Assembly: GCA_031401815.1 (NCBI GenBank)
Contig: JANNRW010000469.1
Coordinates: 1 to 6,638, forward strand
Direction: 5' to 3'
Length of the DNA: 6,638 nt
Source: JANNRW01 sp031401815
GTDB taxonomy: Bacteria; Desulfobacterota; Desulfuromonadia; Geobacterales; DSM-12255
Part shown: positions 1-5,687 of the stretch, in pieces
Position numbering within the stretch: position 1 is the first letter of the stretch
Layout: every line of letters starts with the position of its first letter
Translations under genes and position numbers: made by a program
Notes under the pieces: generated by a model
What the model saw: only the letters and a program-made list of their open reading frames with translations
The model's database searches: none
Told to the model about the DNA's origin: nothing

Positions 1-1
1 G

Positions 2-436
2 GAGAGTGCTTTCAGGTATGACAATGAAATTCTTGTCGAGCAGTATGTGAAGGGTCGCGAAATTCAGGTCGGAATCCTTGAAGAGTGCGCTGTTGGTGCC
101 ATCGAGATTGTTCCCAAAAATGAGTTTTATGATTTTGAAGCCAAATATACTGATGGGATGGCAACTCATATCATGCCTGCGCCTCTTCCTCAGGATCAGT
201 ATGAAAAGCTCCTCCGGCTCGGGGAATCAGCTCATGCCGCACTTGGCTGTTCCGGCTACAGCAGGGTTGATTTTATCGTTACAGATGTCGGCGCTCACTA
301 CATACTTGAAGTAAACACACTGCCGGGAATGACGGCTTTAAGCCTTCTGCCAGAGATTGCCCAGCATGCAGGAATCGGCTTTCAGGAGCTTGTAGAAAAG
401 ATTCTTCTAGCGGCTTCCCTGAAAATTGGAAAATAA
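2..436 (+). CDS. ddl: D-alanine--D-alanine ligase, C-terminal part (5' end outside window)
   Basis: This is the last 144 codons of an ATP-grasp ligase that joins two D-alanines, using ATP, to give the D-Ala-D-Ala end of the peptidoglycan stem peptide; it acts in the cytoplasm. The reading frame is open from the first complete codon (position 2), so the gene begins upstream of the window; the GTG at 47 is an internal valine, not a start. Visible family features, in order, are a VEQYVKGREIQVGIL segment (ATP-grasp strand with the ATP-contacting Glu), FYDFEAKY (the Lys-Tyr of the active-site loop), GYSRVDFIV (Arg and the first metal-binding Asp) and YILEVNTLPGMT (metal-binding Glu and Asn), then the SLLP serine region. 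All expected catalytic residues in this part are present and the C-terminus ends where the family normally ends. It lies upstream of ftsQ, as is usual in dcw clusters. Whether it is the DdlA or DdlB type cannot be decided from this fragment, but the position favours ddlB. Confidence 0.96.
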   Translation, partial: ESAFRYDNEILVEQYVKGREIQVGILEECAVGAIEIVPKNEFYDFEAKYTDGMATHIMPAPLPQDQYEKLLRLGESAHAALGCSGYSRVDFIVTDVGAHYILEVNTLPGMTALSLLPEIAQHAGIGFQELVEKILLAASLKIGK

Positions 437-553
437 TTTTAAAAACAGCCTCCACAAGACAGTTTCTTCTGTAATCCGGGATTAAGTTATGTTATTTCTT
501 TTAGCTGAATGAAATACTTTGTCAGTTGTTAATCATTCAGGATTTAGCGCTTT

Positions 554-558
554 GGGAG
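554..558 (+). promoter_or_regulatory. Ribosome binding site that decides the ftsQ start
   Basis: GGGAG lies 3 nt before the ATG at 562. The alternative in-frame TTG at 526 has no purine-rich sequence upstream. The spacing is short for a Shine-Dalgarno site, so initiation at ftsQ may be weak, which would fit the low abundance expected of FtsQ (inference). Confidence 0.55.
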
Positions 559-561
559 TTT

Positions 562-1383
562 ATGCGCGAACTTAACCTGAACAATCAGAAACCGGTCACC
601 AGAAACCGCTTCAAAAAATCGCGGAGCAAAATCAATCTGCGCGGTTTTCTGAAAAAAGCTGTCCGTATAGGTGCGGCTGTAGTCGTCGGATCGCTTGTCA
701 CTCTGGTCTGTTATGAATTCTATGGATTTATAGGCAAAACGACTTTTCTTCGTCTTGATCAGATAACAGTAACCGGTAACAGTAAACTGACCCGTGAAGA
801 GATTCTTTCTGCAGCTTCAGTTCGTTTGGGAGATGATCTTCTGTCGCTTCGCATTTCAAGAATGGGAGAACAGTTAGCTAAAAATCCCTGGATAGCAGGT
901 GTAAGGATAAGACGTAACTTCCCCCACACCCTCTCAATTGAAATCTCAGAGCGTCAGCCGGTAGGTATTGTAAGCATGAGCTACCTCTACTATCTGGACA
1001 GCAGTGGAGAGATCTTCAAGCCGCTTCAGGAAGGGGACAGACTCGATTTTCCTGTTATCACCGGCCTTACTGAAGACGATGCCCAGCGAGATCCGGCAGG
1101 AACAAAAGAGACTCTTAAAGGTATTCTTGCTCTTCTAAAAGAGCTTGATTCTGGCAGAAAGGGGATTAAAACCTCTGATATTTCAGAGCTTCACTACGAT
1201 AAAGGGTTCGGCTATACTCTTTTTACAATTAAACATGGTCTGCCAATAAGAGTCGGGATGAGCGGCTTCAATGAAAAACTTGACAGACTTTCAAGAATCT
1301 ACCATGACCTGCAGGCGCAGATACTACAGCTGGAATATATTGATCTCGACTATACCGACAGAATTGTCATAAAGAAAACCTGA
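562..1383 (+). CDS. ftsQ: Cell division protein FtsQ (DivIB family)
   Basis: FtsQ is a bitopic inner-membrane protein that links the cytoplasmic FtsZ ring to septal peptidoglycan synthesis by recruiting FtsB/FtsL. The 273-residue product has a basic cytoplasmic tail (about 1-32, rich in Lys and Arg), one membrane segment at about 33-57 and a periplasmic POTRA domain at about 62-131. The POTRA domain contains the ITVTGNSKLTREEIL segment and a NPWIAGVRIRRNFPHTLSI stretch that ends in SERQPVG. A beta domain follows, with FPVITGL at 163-169 and a terminal IDLDYTDRIVIKK strand. Order and length are typical of FtsQ. The frame is open back to a TTG at 526, which would add 12 residues (MLIIQDLALWEF). 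I chose the ATG at 562 because it has a GGGAG upstream and gives the usual short basic N-terminus. It lies between ddl and ftsA, and ftsA follows after 30 nt, which suggests co-transcription. The 125-nt spacer before it shows no strong promoter or terminator. Confidence 0.95.
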   Translation: MRELNLNNQKPVTRNRFKKSRSKINLRGFLKKAVRIGAAVVVGSLVTLVCYEFYGFIGKTTFLRLDQITVTGNSKLTREEILSAASVRLGDDLLSLRISRMGEQLAKNPWIAGVRIRRNFPHTLSIEISERQPVGIVSMSYLYYLDSSGEIFKPLQEGDRLDFPVITGLTEDDAQRDPAGTKETLKGILALLKELDSGRKGIKTSDISELHYDKGFGYTLFTIKHGLPIRVGMSGFNEKLDRLSRIYHDLQAQILQLEYIDLDYTDRIVIKKT

Positions 1384-1403
1384 TCCATCAGCAACCAGTA
1401 AAC

Positions 1404-1410
1404 AGGAGGG
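1404..1410 (+). promoter_or_regulatory. Strong ribosome binding site of ftsA
   Basis: AGGAGGG lies 3-4 nt upstream of the ATG at 1414. It is a near-consensus Shine-Dalgarno sequence and is clearly stronger than that of ftsQ, consistent with FtsA being needed in larger amounts (inference). Confidence 0.75.
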
Positions 1411-1413
1411 TAA

Positions 1414-2652
1414 ATGTCGGCAAGAAAAGATAATCTCATTGTCGGACTTGATATCGGAACAACAAAAATATGTGCCATTGTCGGGAATCTTACTGAAAAC
1501 GGCATTGATATAGTAGGTATAGGTTCCAGCCCCTCCCGAGGTCTTCGTAAAGGAGTTGTAATCAACATTGACATGACTGTCCAATCGATCCGGAAAGCTG
1601 TTGATGAAGCCGAACTGATGGCTGGATGTGAAATTAAAACAGTCTATGCAGGGATTGCAGGTGGGCATATAAAAGGGATCAATTCGCAGGGGGTCATTGC
1701 GATAAAGAACCGTGAAGTTGCCCCTGATGATGTGAAGCGGGTTATCGAGGCTGCAAAGGCCATTGCAATTCCCATGGACAGGGAAGTAATTCATATTCTG
1801 CCACAGGAATTCATTATTGATGATCAGGACGGGATTCGTGAGCCACTCGGCATGAGCGGCGTCAGACTCGAAGCAAAGGTGCATATTGTCACCGGAGCTG
1901 CAACCAGTGCCCAGAACATTGTGAAATCGTGCAACCGTGCAGGGCTTGATGTCGCCGACATTGTGCTGGAACAGCTTGCTTCATCGGAGTCCGTACTTTC
2001 GGCAGATGAGAAAGAGCTTGGCGTAGCTCTTATAGATATAGGCGGCGGAACTACCGACATAGCAATTTTCGTAGACGGCGCTATCAAGCATACCTCTGTG
2101 CTTGCACTTGGCGGACACCAGATCACGAACGACATCGCAGTAGGCTTGCGCACACCAATGGCTGAAGCCGAGAAGATCAAGCACAAGTACGGCTGCTGCC
2201 TCGCCTCAATGGTAGGCAAGGACGAGACCATTGAAGTTCCGAGCGTTGGGGGGCGAAAGCCCAGAGTACTCTCCCGCCAGCTTCTGGCAGAGATACTGGA
2301 GCCTCGTGTTGAGGAGATATTTACCCTGGTCAACCGTGAGATCGTGAAGTCCGGTTATGAGGAGGTCATTGCCTCAGGAGTGGTTATTACCGGCGGAAGC
2401 ACTATTCTTGAAGGTATGCCGGAACTTGCGGAACAGATATTCAACCTGCCTGTACGGCGGGGATTGCCCCAGAATATAGGTGGACTGGTAGATGTAGTTA
2501 ACTCGCCTGTATATTCAACCGGCGTAGGTCTTGTAATTTACGGAAGCCGTCATGTTGACAGCGCTACCCACTTCCCGACTACACAGAGCGACGATAGCCT
2601 CTTCAGGAAGGTGAGCAGGCGGATGAAAGAGTGGTTTGGAGAATTTTTTTGA
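1414..2652 (+). CDS. ftsA: Cell division protein FtsA, actin-like membrane tether for FtsZ
   Basis: FtsA is an actin/Hsp70-fold ATPase that polymerises on the inner membrane, binds the C-terminal peptide of FtsZ and recruits later division proteins. The 412-residue length is normal for the family. The phosphate-1 loop is at about 9-20 (IVGLDIGTTKICAIVG), followed by the FtsA-specific 1C (SHS2) region at about 85-165. The phosphate-2 motif is LIDIGGGTTDIAIF at 206-219, with Asp208 and Gly210-212. The adenosine motif is VVITGGSTILEG, with Gly327-Gly328. The last 19 residues (394-412) form a short amphipathic helix carrying Phe, Trp and several Arg/Lys residues, which matches the membrane-targeting sequence of FtsA. 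The ATG at 1414 has a near-consensus ribosome binding site. The gene sits between ftsQ (30-nt gap) and ftsZ (86-nt gap), the canonical order. No key motif is missing. Confidence 0.97.
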   Translation: MSARKDNLIVGLDIGTTKICAIVGNLTENGIDIVGIGSSPSRGLRKGVVINIDMTVQSIRKAVDEAELMAGCEIKTVYAGIAGGHIKGINSQGVIAIKNREVAPDDVKRVIEAAKAIAIPMDREVIHILPQEFIIDDQDGIREPLGMSGVRLEAKVHIVTGAATSAQNIVKSCNRAGLDVADIVLEQLASSESVLSADEKELGVALIDIGGGTTDIAIFVDGAIKHTSVLALGGHQITNDIAVGLRTPMAEAEKIKHKYGCCLASMVGKDETIEVPSVGGRKPRVLSRQLLAEILEPRVEEIFTLVNREIVKSGYEEVIASGVVITGGSTILEGMPELAEQIFNLPVRRGLPQNIGGLVDVVNSPVYSTGVGLVIYGSRHVDSATHFPTTQSDDSLFRKVSRRMKEWFGEFF

Positions 2653-2721
2653 TCCCGGAACCATATATTATCTCATGTTAGTGTAACTGTTTCTTGATAT
2701 TTTCACATTCATCCATAAATC

Positions 2722-2732
2722 AGGAGAGGGGG
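2722..2732 (+). promoter_or_regulatory. Ribosome binding region of ftsZ, purine-rich with two overlapping Shine-Dalgarno registers
   Basis: The run AGGAGAGGGGG lies 6-16 nt upstream of the ATG at 2739. AGGAG at 2722-2726 is 12 nt from the start, and the AGGGGG half is closer, so the ribosome may use either register. The site fixes the start at 2739 rather than the in-frame TTG at 2694. Part of it (2724-2734) is exactly complementary to the leader of the gene after ftsZ. Confidence 0.7.
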
Positions 2733-2738
2733 TACGGT

Positions 2739-3902
2739 ATGCCGTTTGAATTGGATCAGAGCATTGAACTTACCGCAATTATCAAGGTTGTAGGGGTTGG
2801 TGGTGGTGGAAGTAATGCTGTGAACACAATGATCGAAAAAAACGTCCACCATGTCGAGTTCATAGTAGCCAATACTGATGCTCAGGCCCTTCGAAGTTCA
2901 AAGGCATCGATAAAGGTACAACTCGGCTCGCAGCTTACCAAGGGACTTGGTGCCGGAGCCGAACCTGGGGTAGGGCGTGAGGCAGCGCTTGAGGATCGTG
3001 AGCGGCTGATCGAAACCCTTCAGGGTGCAGACATGGTTTTCATAGCAGCGGGAATGGGGGGCGGCACAGGCACAGGCGCTGCCCCGGTCATCGCTGATGT
3101 TGCAAAGGAGCTTGGTGCGCTGACTGTAGGAGTAGTGACAAAGCCCTTTACCCGCGAAGGTAAACGTCGTAAAGAGCAGGCTGAAAATGGAATTCGTGAA
3201 CTGAAAAAGCATGTTGATTCCCTTATTGTCATACCTAATGATCGCCTTATAGGTCTTGCCGGAAAGAACTCCTCGATCCTCGATGCTTTCATGCCTTCAA
3301 ATGATGTCCTTCGTCAGGCTGTCCAGGGGATCTCCGACCTCATTACCACCTCCGGCATGATCAATGTTGACTTTGCCGATGTTAAATCAATCATGAGCGT
3401 ACGTGGGATGGCCATGATGGGGATAGGTGTTGCAGCCGGAGACAACCGTGCAGCAGAGGCAGCAACCGCCGCCATTTCCAGCCCTCTTCTCGAAGATATC
3501 GACATCTCGGGCGCCAGAGGGGTTCTGGTCAACATCTGCGGCTCTTCGAGCATGACTATGGACGAATTCGATATTGCCAGCAGGATCATCCACGAAAAGG
3601 TTCACGAGGATGCAAATATTATTATCGGCCTTCGTGTTGACGAGGAGTTGGGCGACACAATGAAGATAACCGCAATTGCCACCGGTTTCGGCAGTTGTTT
3701 CGAAGTGGATAAAACCCGGGTTGAGCATGGCAAGATTCCCAAGCTCCAGAGTGTTGCTCGACCAGACTGGGATCGACCGACCTTCGAGCGTAAACGCGAA
3801 GTTGGGCAACAGCGTCCAGCAGCAATAAAGCAGCCAAGTTTTCTGGCAGAAGACGAAGACCAGTATGATATTCCTACATTCCTGCGCAAGTCAGTAGACT
3901 GA
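2739..3902 (+). CDS. ftsZ: Cell division protein FtsZ, tubulin-like GTPase of the Z ring
   Basis: FtsZ is the cytoplasmic tubulin homologue whose GTP-driven filaments form the Z ring and organise septal wall synthesis. The 387-residue product starts with a short N-terminal extension and then IKVVGVGGGGSNAVN (about 15-29), the first nucleotide-binding loop. The tubulin signature GGGTGTG is at 107-113. The T7 synergy loop NVDFADVKSIM starts at Asn209 and carries Asp211 and Asp214, which complete the GTPase site of the neighbouring subunit. A C-terminal domain follows, then a variable linker of roughly 55 residues rich in Arg, Lys, Gln and Pro. The protein ends in the conserved peptide YDIPTFLRKSVD (376-387), which docks onto FtsA and similar partners. 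I preferred the ATG at 2739 to an in-frame TTG at 2694 because of the ribosome binding site and the usual family start. The gene follows ftsA after 86 nt and precedes a hairpin terminator, so it is probably the last gene of the dcw transcript. Confidence 0.98.
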   Translation: MPFELDQSIELTAIIKVVGVGGGGSNAVNTMIEKNVHHVEFIVANTDAQALRSSKASIKVQLGSQLTKGLGAGAEPGVGREAALEDRERLIETLQGADMVFIAAGMGGGTGTGAAPVIADVAKELGALTVGVVTKPFTREGKRRKEQAENGIRELKKHVDSLIVIPNDRLIGLAGKNSSILDAFMPSNDVLRQAVQGISDLITTSGMINVDFADVKSIMSVRGMAMMGIGVAAGDNRAAEAATAAISSPLLEDIDISGARGVLVNICGSSSMTMDEFDIASRIIHEKVHEDANIIIGLRVDEELGDTMKITAIATGFGSCFEVDKTRVEHGKIPKLQSVARPDWDRPTFERKREVGQQRPAAIKQPSFLAEDEDQYDIPTFLRKSVD

Positions 3903-3909
3903 TAGACTG

Positions 3910-3948
3910 ACCCGGCTCCCAGCACTGACTGGCGAGCCGGGTTGCTTT
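3910..3948 (+). terminator. Probable Rho-independent terminator after ftsZ
   Basis: ACCCGGCTC at 3910-3918 pairs perfectly with GAGCCGGGT at 3934-3942. Inside it, CCAG (3919-3922) pairs with CTGG (3929-3932) around a 6-nt loop, with one bulged C at 3933. This gives a 9 bp + 4 bp GC-rich stem starting 8 nt after the ftsZ stop. The following tract, TTGCTTT, is a poor U run, so termination is likely partial and some read-through into the next gene is plausible (inference). Confidence 0.72.
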
Positions 3949-3958
3949 ACCCCCTCTC
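3948..3958 (+). other. C-rich leader element complementary to the ftsZ ribosome binding region
   Basis: TACCCCCTCTC, immediately before the ATG at 3961, is the exact reverse complement of GAGAGGGGGTA at 2724-2734, which is part of the ftsZ Shine-Dalgarno region. It occupies the place where the downstream gene should have its own ribosome binding site. Function is unknown; long-range pairing within a read-through mRNA is possible but unproven. The complementarity may be chance, since any C-rich stretch resembles an anti-Shine-Dalgarno sequence. Confidence 0.35.
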
Positions 3959-3960
3959 AT

Positions 3961-5586
3961 ATGTCCTGGAAAATTATTTCTAAACTCAAGAAAAGAGTTG
4001 AAGCGGAGTCCGGTGCCACTCTTACAAGGCGAGGCGCAGCTTTGCGCATCTGCCTTGTATACCCCAATCTCTACCGTACCGGGATGAGCAATCTTGGCTT
4101 TCAGTCTGTGTATGCCATGTTAAACGCCACCCCTGATTTTCTCTGCGAACGCTCATTCCTTCCCGATCCCGACGAAATCAGGGAGTACGAGCTGAGCCGC
4201 ACACCTCTTTTGTCTCTTGAATCCCAGCAGCCGGTAGCAAGTTTTGACATCATCGCTTTTTCAATCTCTTTTGAAAGAGACTACCTTCATCTGCCAACAA
4301 TTTTTCGCCTCGCAGGAGTCCCCTGTTATGCTGAAGGGCGAGGAAACCGGCATCCACTTGTAATGGCCGGCGGCGCTGCTCTTTTTCTCAACCCTGAGCC
4401 AGTTGCAGAGTTCATGGATATGATCTGCCTGGGAGAGGCGGAAGCGATTCTTCCCCAGGTTATGAGCACTCTTAGCAACTGCTCGCTCCCCCGCAGACAG
4501 CTTCTCGAAAGACTGTCGCATCAGCCTGGAGTTTACATACCATCGATCCGGGATATCGGCAATATGATCAACAGAGAGTATCTTCGTGATCTGGATAGTT
4601 CTTCGACGGCTACGGTCATATCGACAGTCGAAACCGAATTCAACGACCTTCATCTTGTAGAGATCTCCCGAGGCTGCCCACGAGGCTGTCGCTTCTGTGC
4701 TGCCGGGTACATTTATCTCCCTTACCGGCAACGCTCGCTTGACACAGTTATATCCGAAATTGACACTGCCATAGCTTCTGATAAAAAAGTCGGCCTTGTG
4801 GCAGCGGCAGTTGGCGATTACCATGATATTGGCAAACTTTGCCGTCATATCATCGATAATGGGGGGAGTTTTTCCGTCTCTTCGCTCAGGATTGACAGTC
4901 TTGATGAAACCATGATTGATCTTCTGGTCAAAAGTGGGCACAAAACTGCAACACTGGCACCGGAAGGGGGATCACAGCGGCTGAGGGATCTGATCAGGAA
5001 GGGGATCTCGGAAGAGCAGATTCTTTTGGCCTGTGAGCGTCTGATCGCAAAGGATATTCTGAATCTGAAGCTCTATTTCATTATCGGTCTTCCCACAGAA
5101 ACAGATGATGATATTACTCAGCTACTCTCTCTTGTTACCAGAATCCGCGAACTTGTTGTTGCTCGGGCAAAAGATAACCGGCGGCTTGGCGAAATAACAG
5201 TTTCAATAAATCCGTTCATACCGAAACCGTTTACTCCACTTCAGTGGTGTGGAATGATGCCACAGAAGAAGCTGGCAAAACGACTGGCCTTGTTGCAGAA
5301 AGGGATTTCACACCTGCCTAACGTCACTTTACAGGCAGAGAGTCTGAAAGAGGCTATGCTACAGGCATCACTTTCGCGTGGGGACCGGAATCTGGCAAAA
5401 TTTCTTGTAAGGTCGGATGAAACAGGAAGCTGGCGTAAAGCTGCACAGGAGCTGGGACTTGATATAGAGGCCGAATCAGTGCGACAAATACCGCTGAATG
5501 AACCTCTTCCATGGGATTTTATCGGAGGATCAGACACGAAACTACTTAAGAAGGAGTATTGCAAGGCATTAGATCATAAGAGTTAA
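3961..5586 (+). CDS. Uncharacterised radical SAM protein with B12-binding-like N-terminal region
   Basis: This 541-residue protein belongs to the radical SAM superfamily, which uses a [4Fe-4S] cluster and S-adenosylmethionine to make a 5'-deoxyadenosyl radical. The cluster motif CPRGCRFC (CxxxCxxC) is at Cys239, Cys243 and Cys246. Barrel elements follow: a VGLVAAAVGDYHDI strand, SVSSLRID, TLAPEGGSQRLR (APEGGS at 333-338) and LYFIIGLPTET (YFIIGLP at 372-378). The first ~200 residues resemble the Rossmann-like region of B12-binding radical SAM proteins: LRICLVYPNLYRTGMSNLGF at 28-47 and MAGGAALFLNPEP from 135. I see no DxHxxG cobalamin motif there, so cobalamin binding is doubtful. The overall pattern resembles the YgiQ/TIGR03960-like group, whose substrate is unknown to me. 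No ATG, GTG or TTG lies upstream in frame before the stop at 3895, so 3961 is the first such start. It has no Shine-Dalgarno sequence. The gene lies 58 nt after ftsZ, behind a terminator-like hairpin. Confidence 0.9.
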   Translation: MSWKIISKLKKRVEAESGATLTRRGAALRICLVYPNLYRTGMSNLGFQSVYAMLNATPDFLCERSFLPDPDEIREYELSRTPLLSLESQQPVASFDIIAFSISFERDYLHLPTIFRLAGVPCYAEGRGNRHPLVMAGGAALFLNPEPVAEFMDMICLGEAEAILPQVMSTLSNCSLPRRQLLERLSHQPGVYIPSIRDIGNMINREYLRDLDSSSTATVISTVETEFNDLHLVEISRGCPRGCRFCAAGYIYLPYRQRSLDTVISEIDTAIASDKKVGLVAAAVGDYHDIGKLCRHIIDNGGSFSVSSLRIDSLDETMIDLLVKSGHKTATLAPEGGSQRLRDLIRKGISEEQILLACERLIAKDILNLKLYFIIGLPTETDDDITQLLSLVTRIRELVVARAKDNRRLGEITVSINPFIPKPFTPLQWCGMMPQKKLAKRLALLQKGISHLPNVTLQAESLKEAMLQASLSRGDRNLAKFLVRSDETGSWRKAAQELGLDIEAESVRQIPLNEPLPWDFIGGSDTKLLKKEYCKALDHKS

Positions 5587-5622
5587 TTTTTTGAGTCGCG
5601 TTTATTATCAGACTTTATTTAG

Positions 5623-5653
5623 TTGCATTCAGCATTATTTGCAAGTATATATT
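5623..5653 (+). promoter_or_regulatory. Possible sigma-70-type promoter for the diguanylate cyclase gene
   Basis: The 101-nt spacer at 5587-5687 is strongly AT-rich compared with its surroundings. It holds TTGCAT at 5623-5628 and, 17-19 nt further on, TATATA/TATATT at 5646-5653. The -10 part is reasonable and the -35 part is weak (3 of 6). Transcription would begin near 5660, leaving a leader of about 28 nt before the GTG. I saw no convincing terminator for the upstream gene in this spacer, so read-through from it is also possible. Confidence 0.33.
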
Positions 5654-5677
5654 AATCTGCATTATTAAACCATCTAC

Positions 5678-5682
5678 AAGGA
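5678..5682 (+). promoter_or_regulatory. Ribosome binding site of the GTG-initiated cyclase gene
   Basis: AAGGA lies 5 nt before the GTG at 5688. It supports this GTG as the start, since the frame upstream has no ATG nearby and the next in-frame ATG is about 47 codons into the coding sequence. Confidence 0.65.
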
Positions 5683-5687
5683 ATCCC

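Noticed and set aside
47..436. GTG at 47 as the start of a small separate gene
   Set aside because: The frame is open upstream to the window edge and those residues continue the ATP-grasp pattern, so this is an internal codon of ddl.
459..472. Small inverted repeat ACAG-TTTCTT-CTGT after ddl
   Set aside because: The stem is only 4 bp and no T tract follows, so it is not a credible terminator.
519..547. TTGTCA followed by ATTTAG as a promoter for ftsQ
   Set aside because: The -10 candidates at 16-18 nt match the consensus at only 2-3 positions, and transcription would start on top of the ribosome binding site.
1324..1884. Open frame of 186 codons on the minus strand
   Set aside because: It runs antisense across the end of ftsQ and the start of ftsA, has no ribosome binding site and no recognisable motif, and its residue composition looks like translated antisense.
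1824..2333. Open frame of 169 codons on the minus strand
   Set aside because: It is antisense to the core of ftsA, is rich in Ser and Pro as expected from antisense of a coding frame, and has no family features.
4261..4941. Open frame of 226 codons on the minus strand
   Set aside because: It lies wholly inside the radical SAM coding region, antisense to its cluster motif, and encodes nothing recognisable.
5584..5600. T-rich run just after the radical SAM stop as a terminator
   Set aside because: There is a T6 run but no stable hairpin before it; the best stem found upstream is 4 bp.
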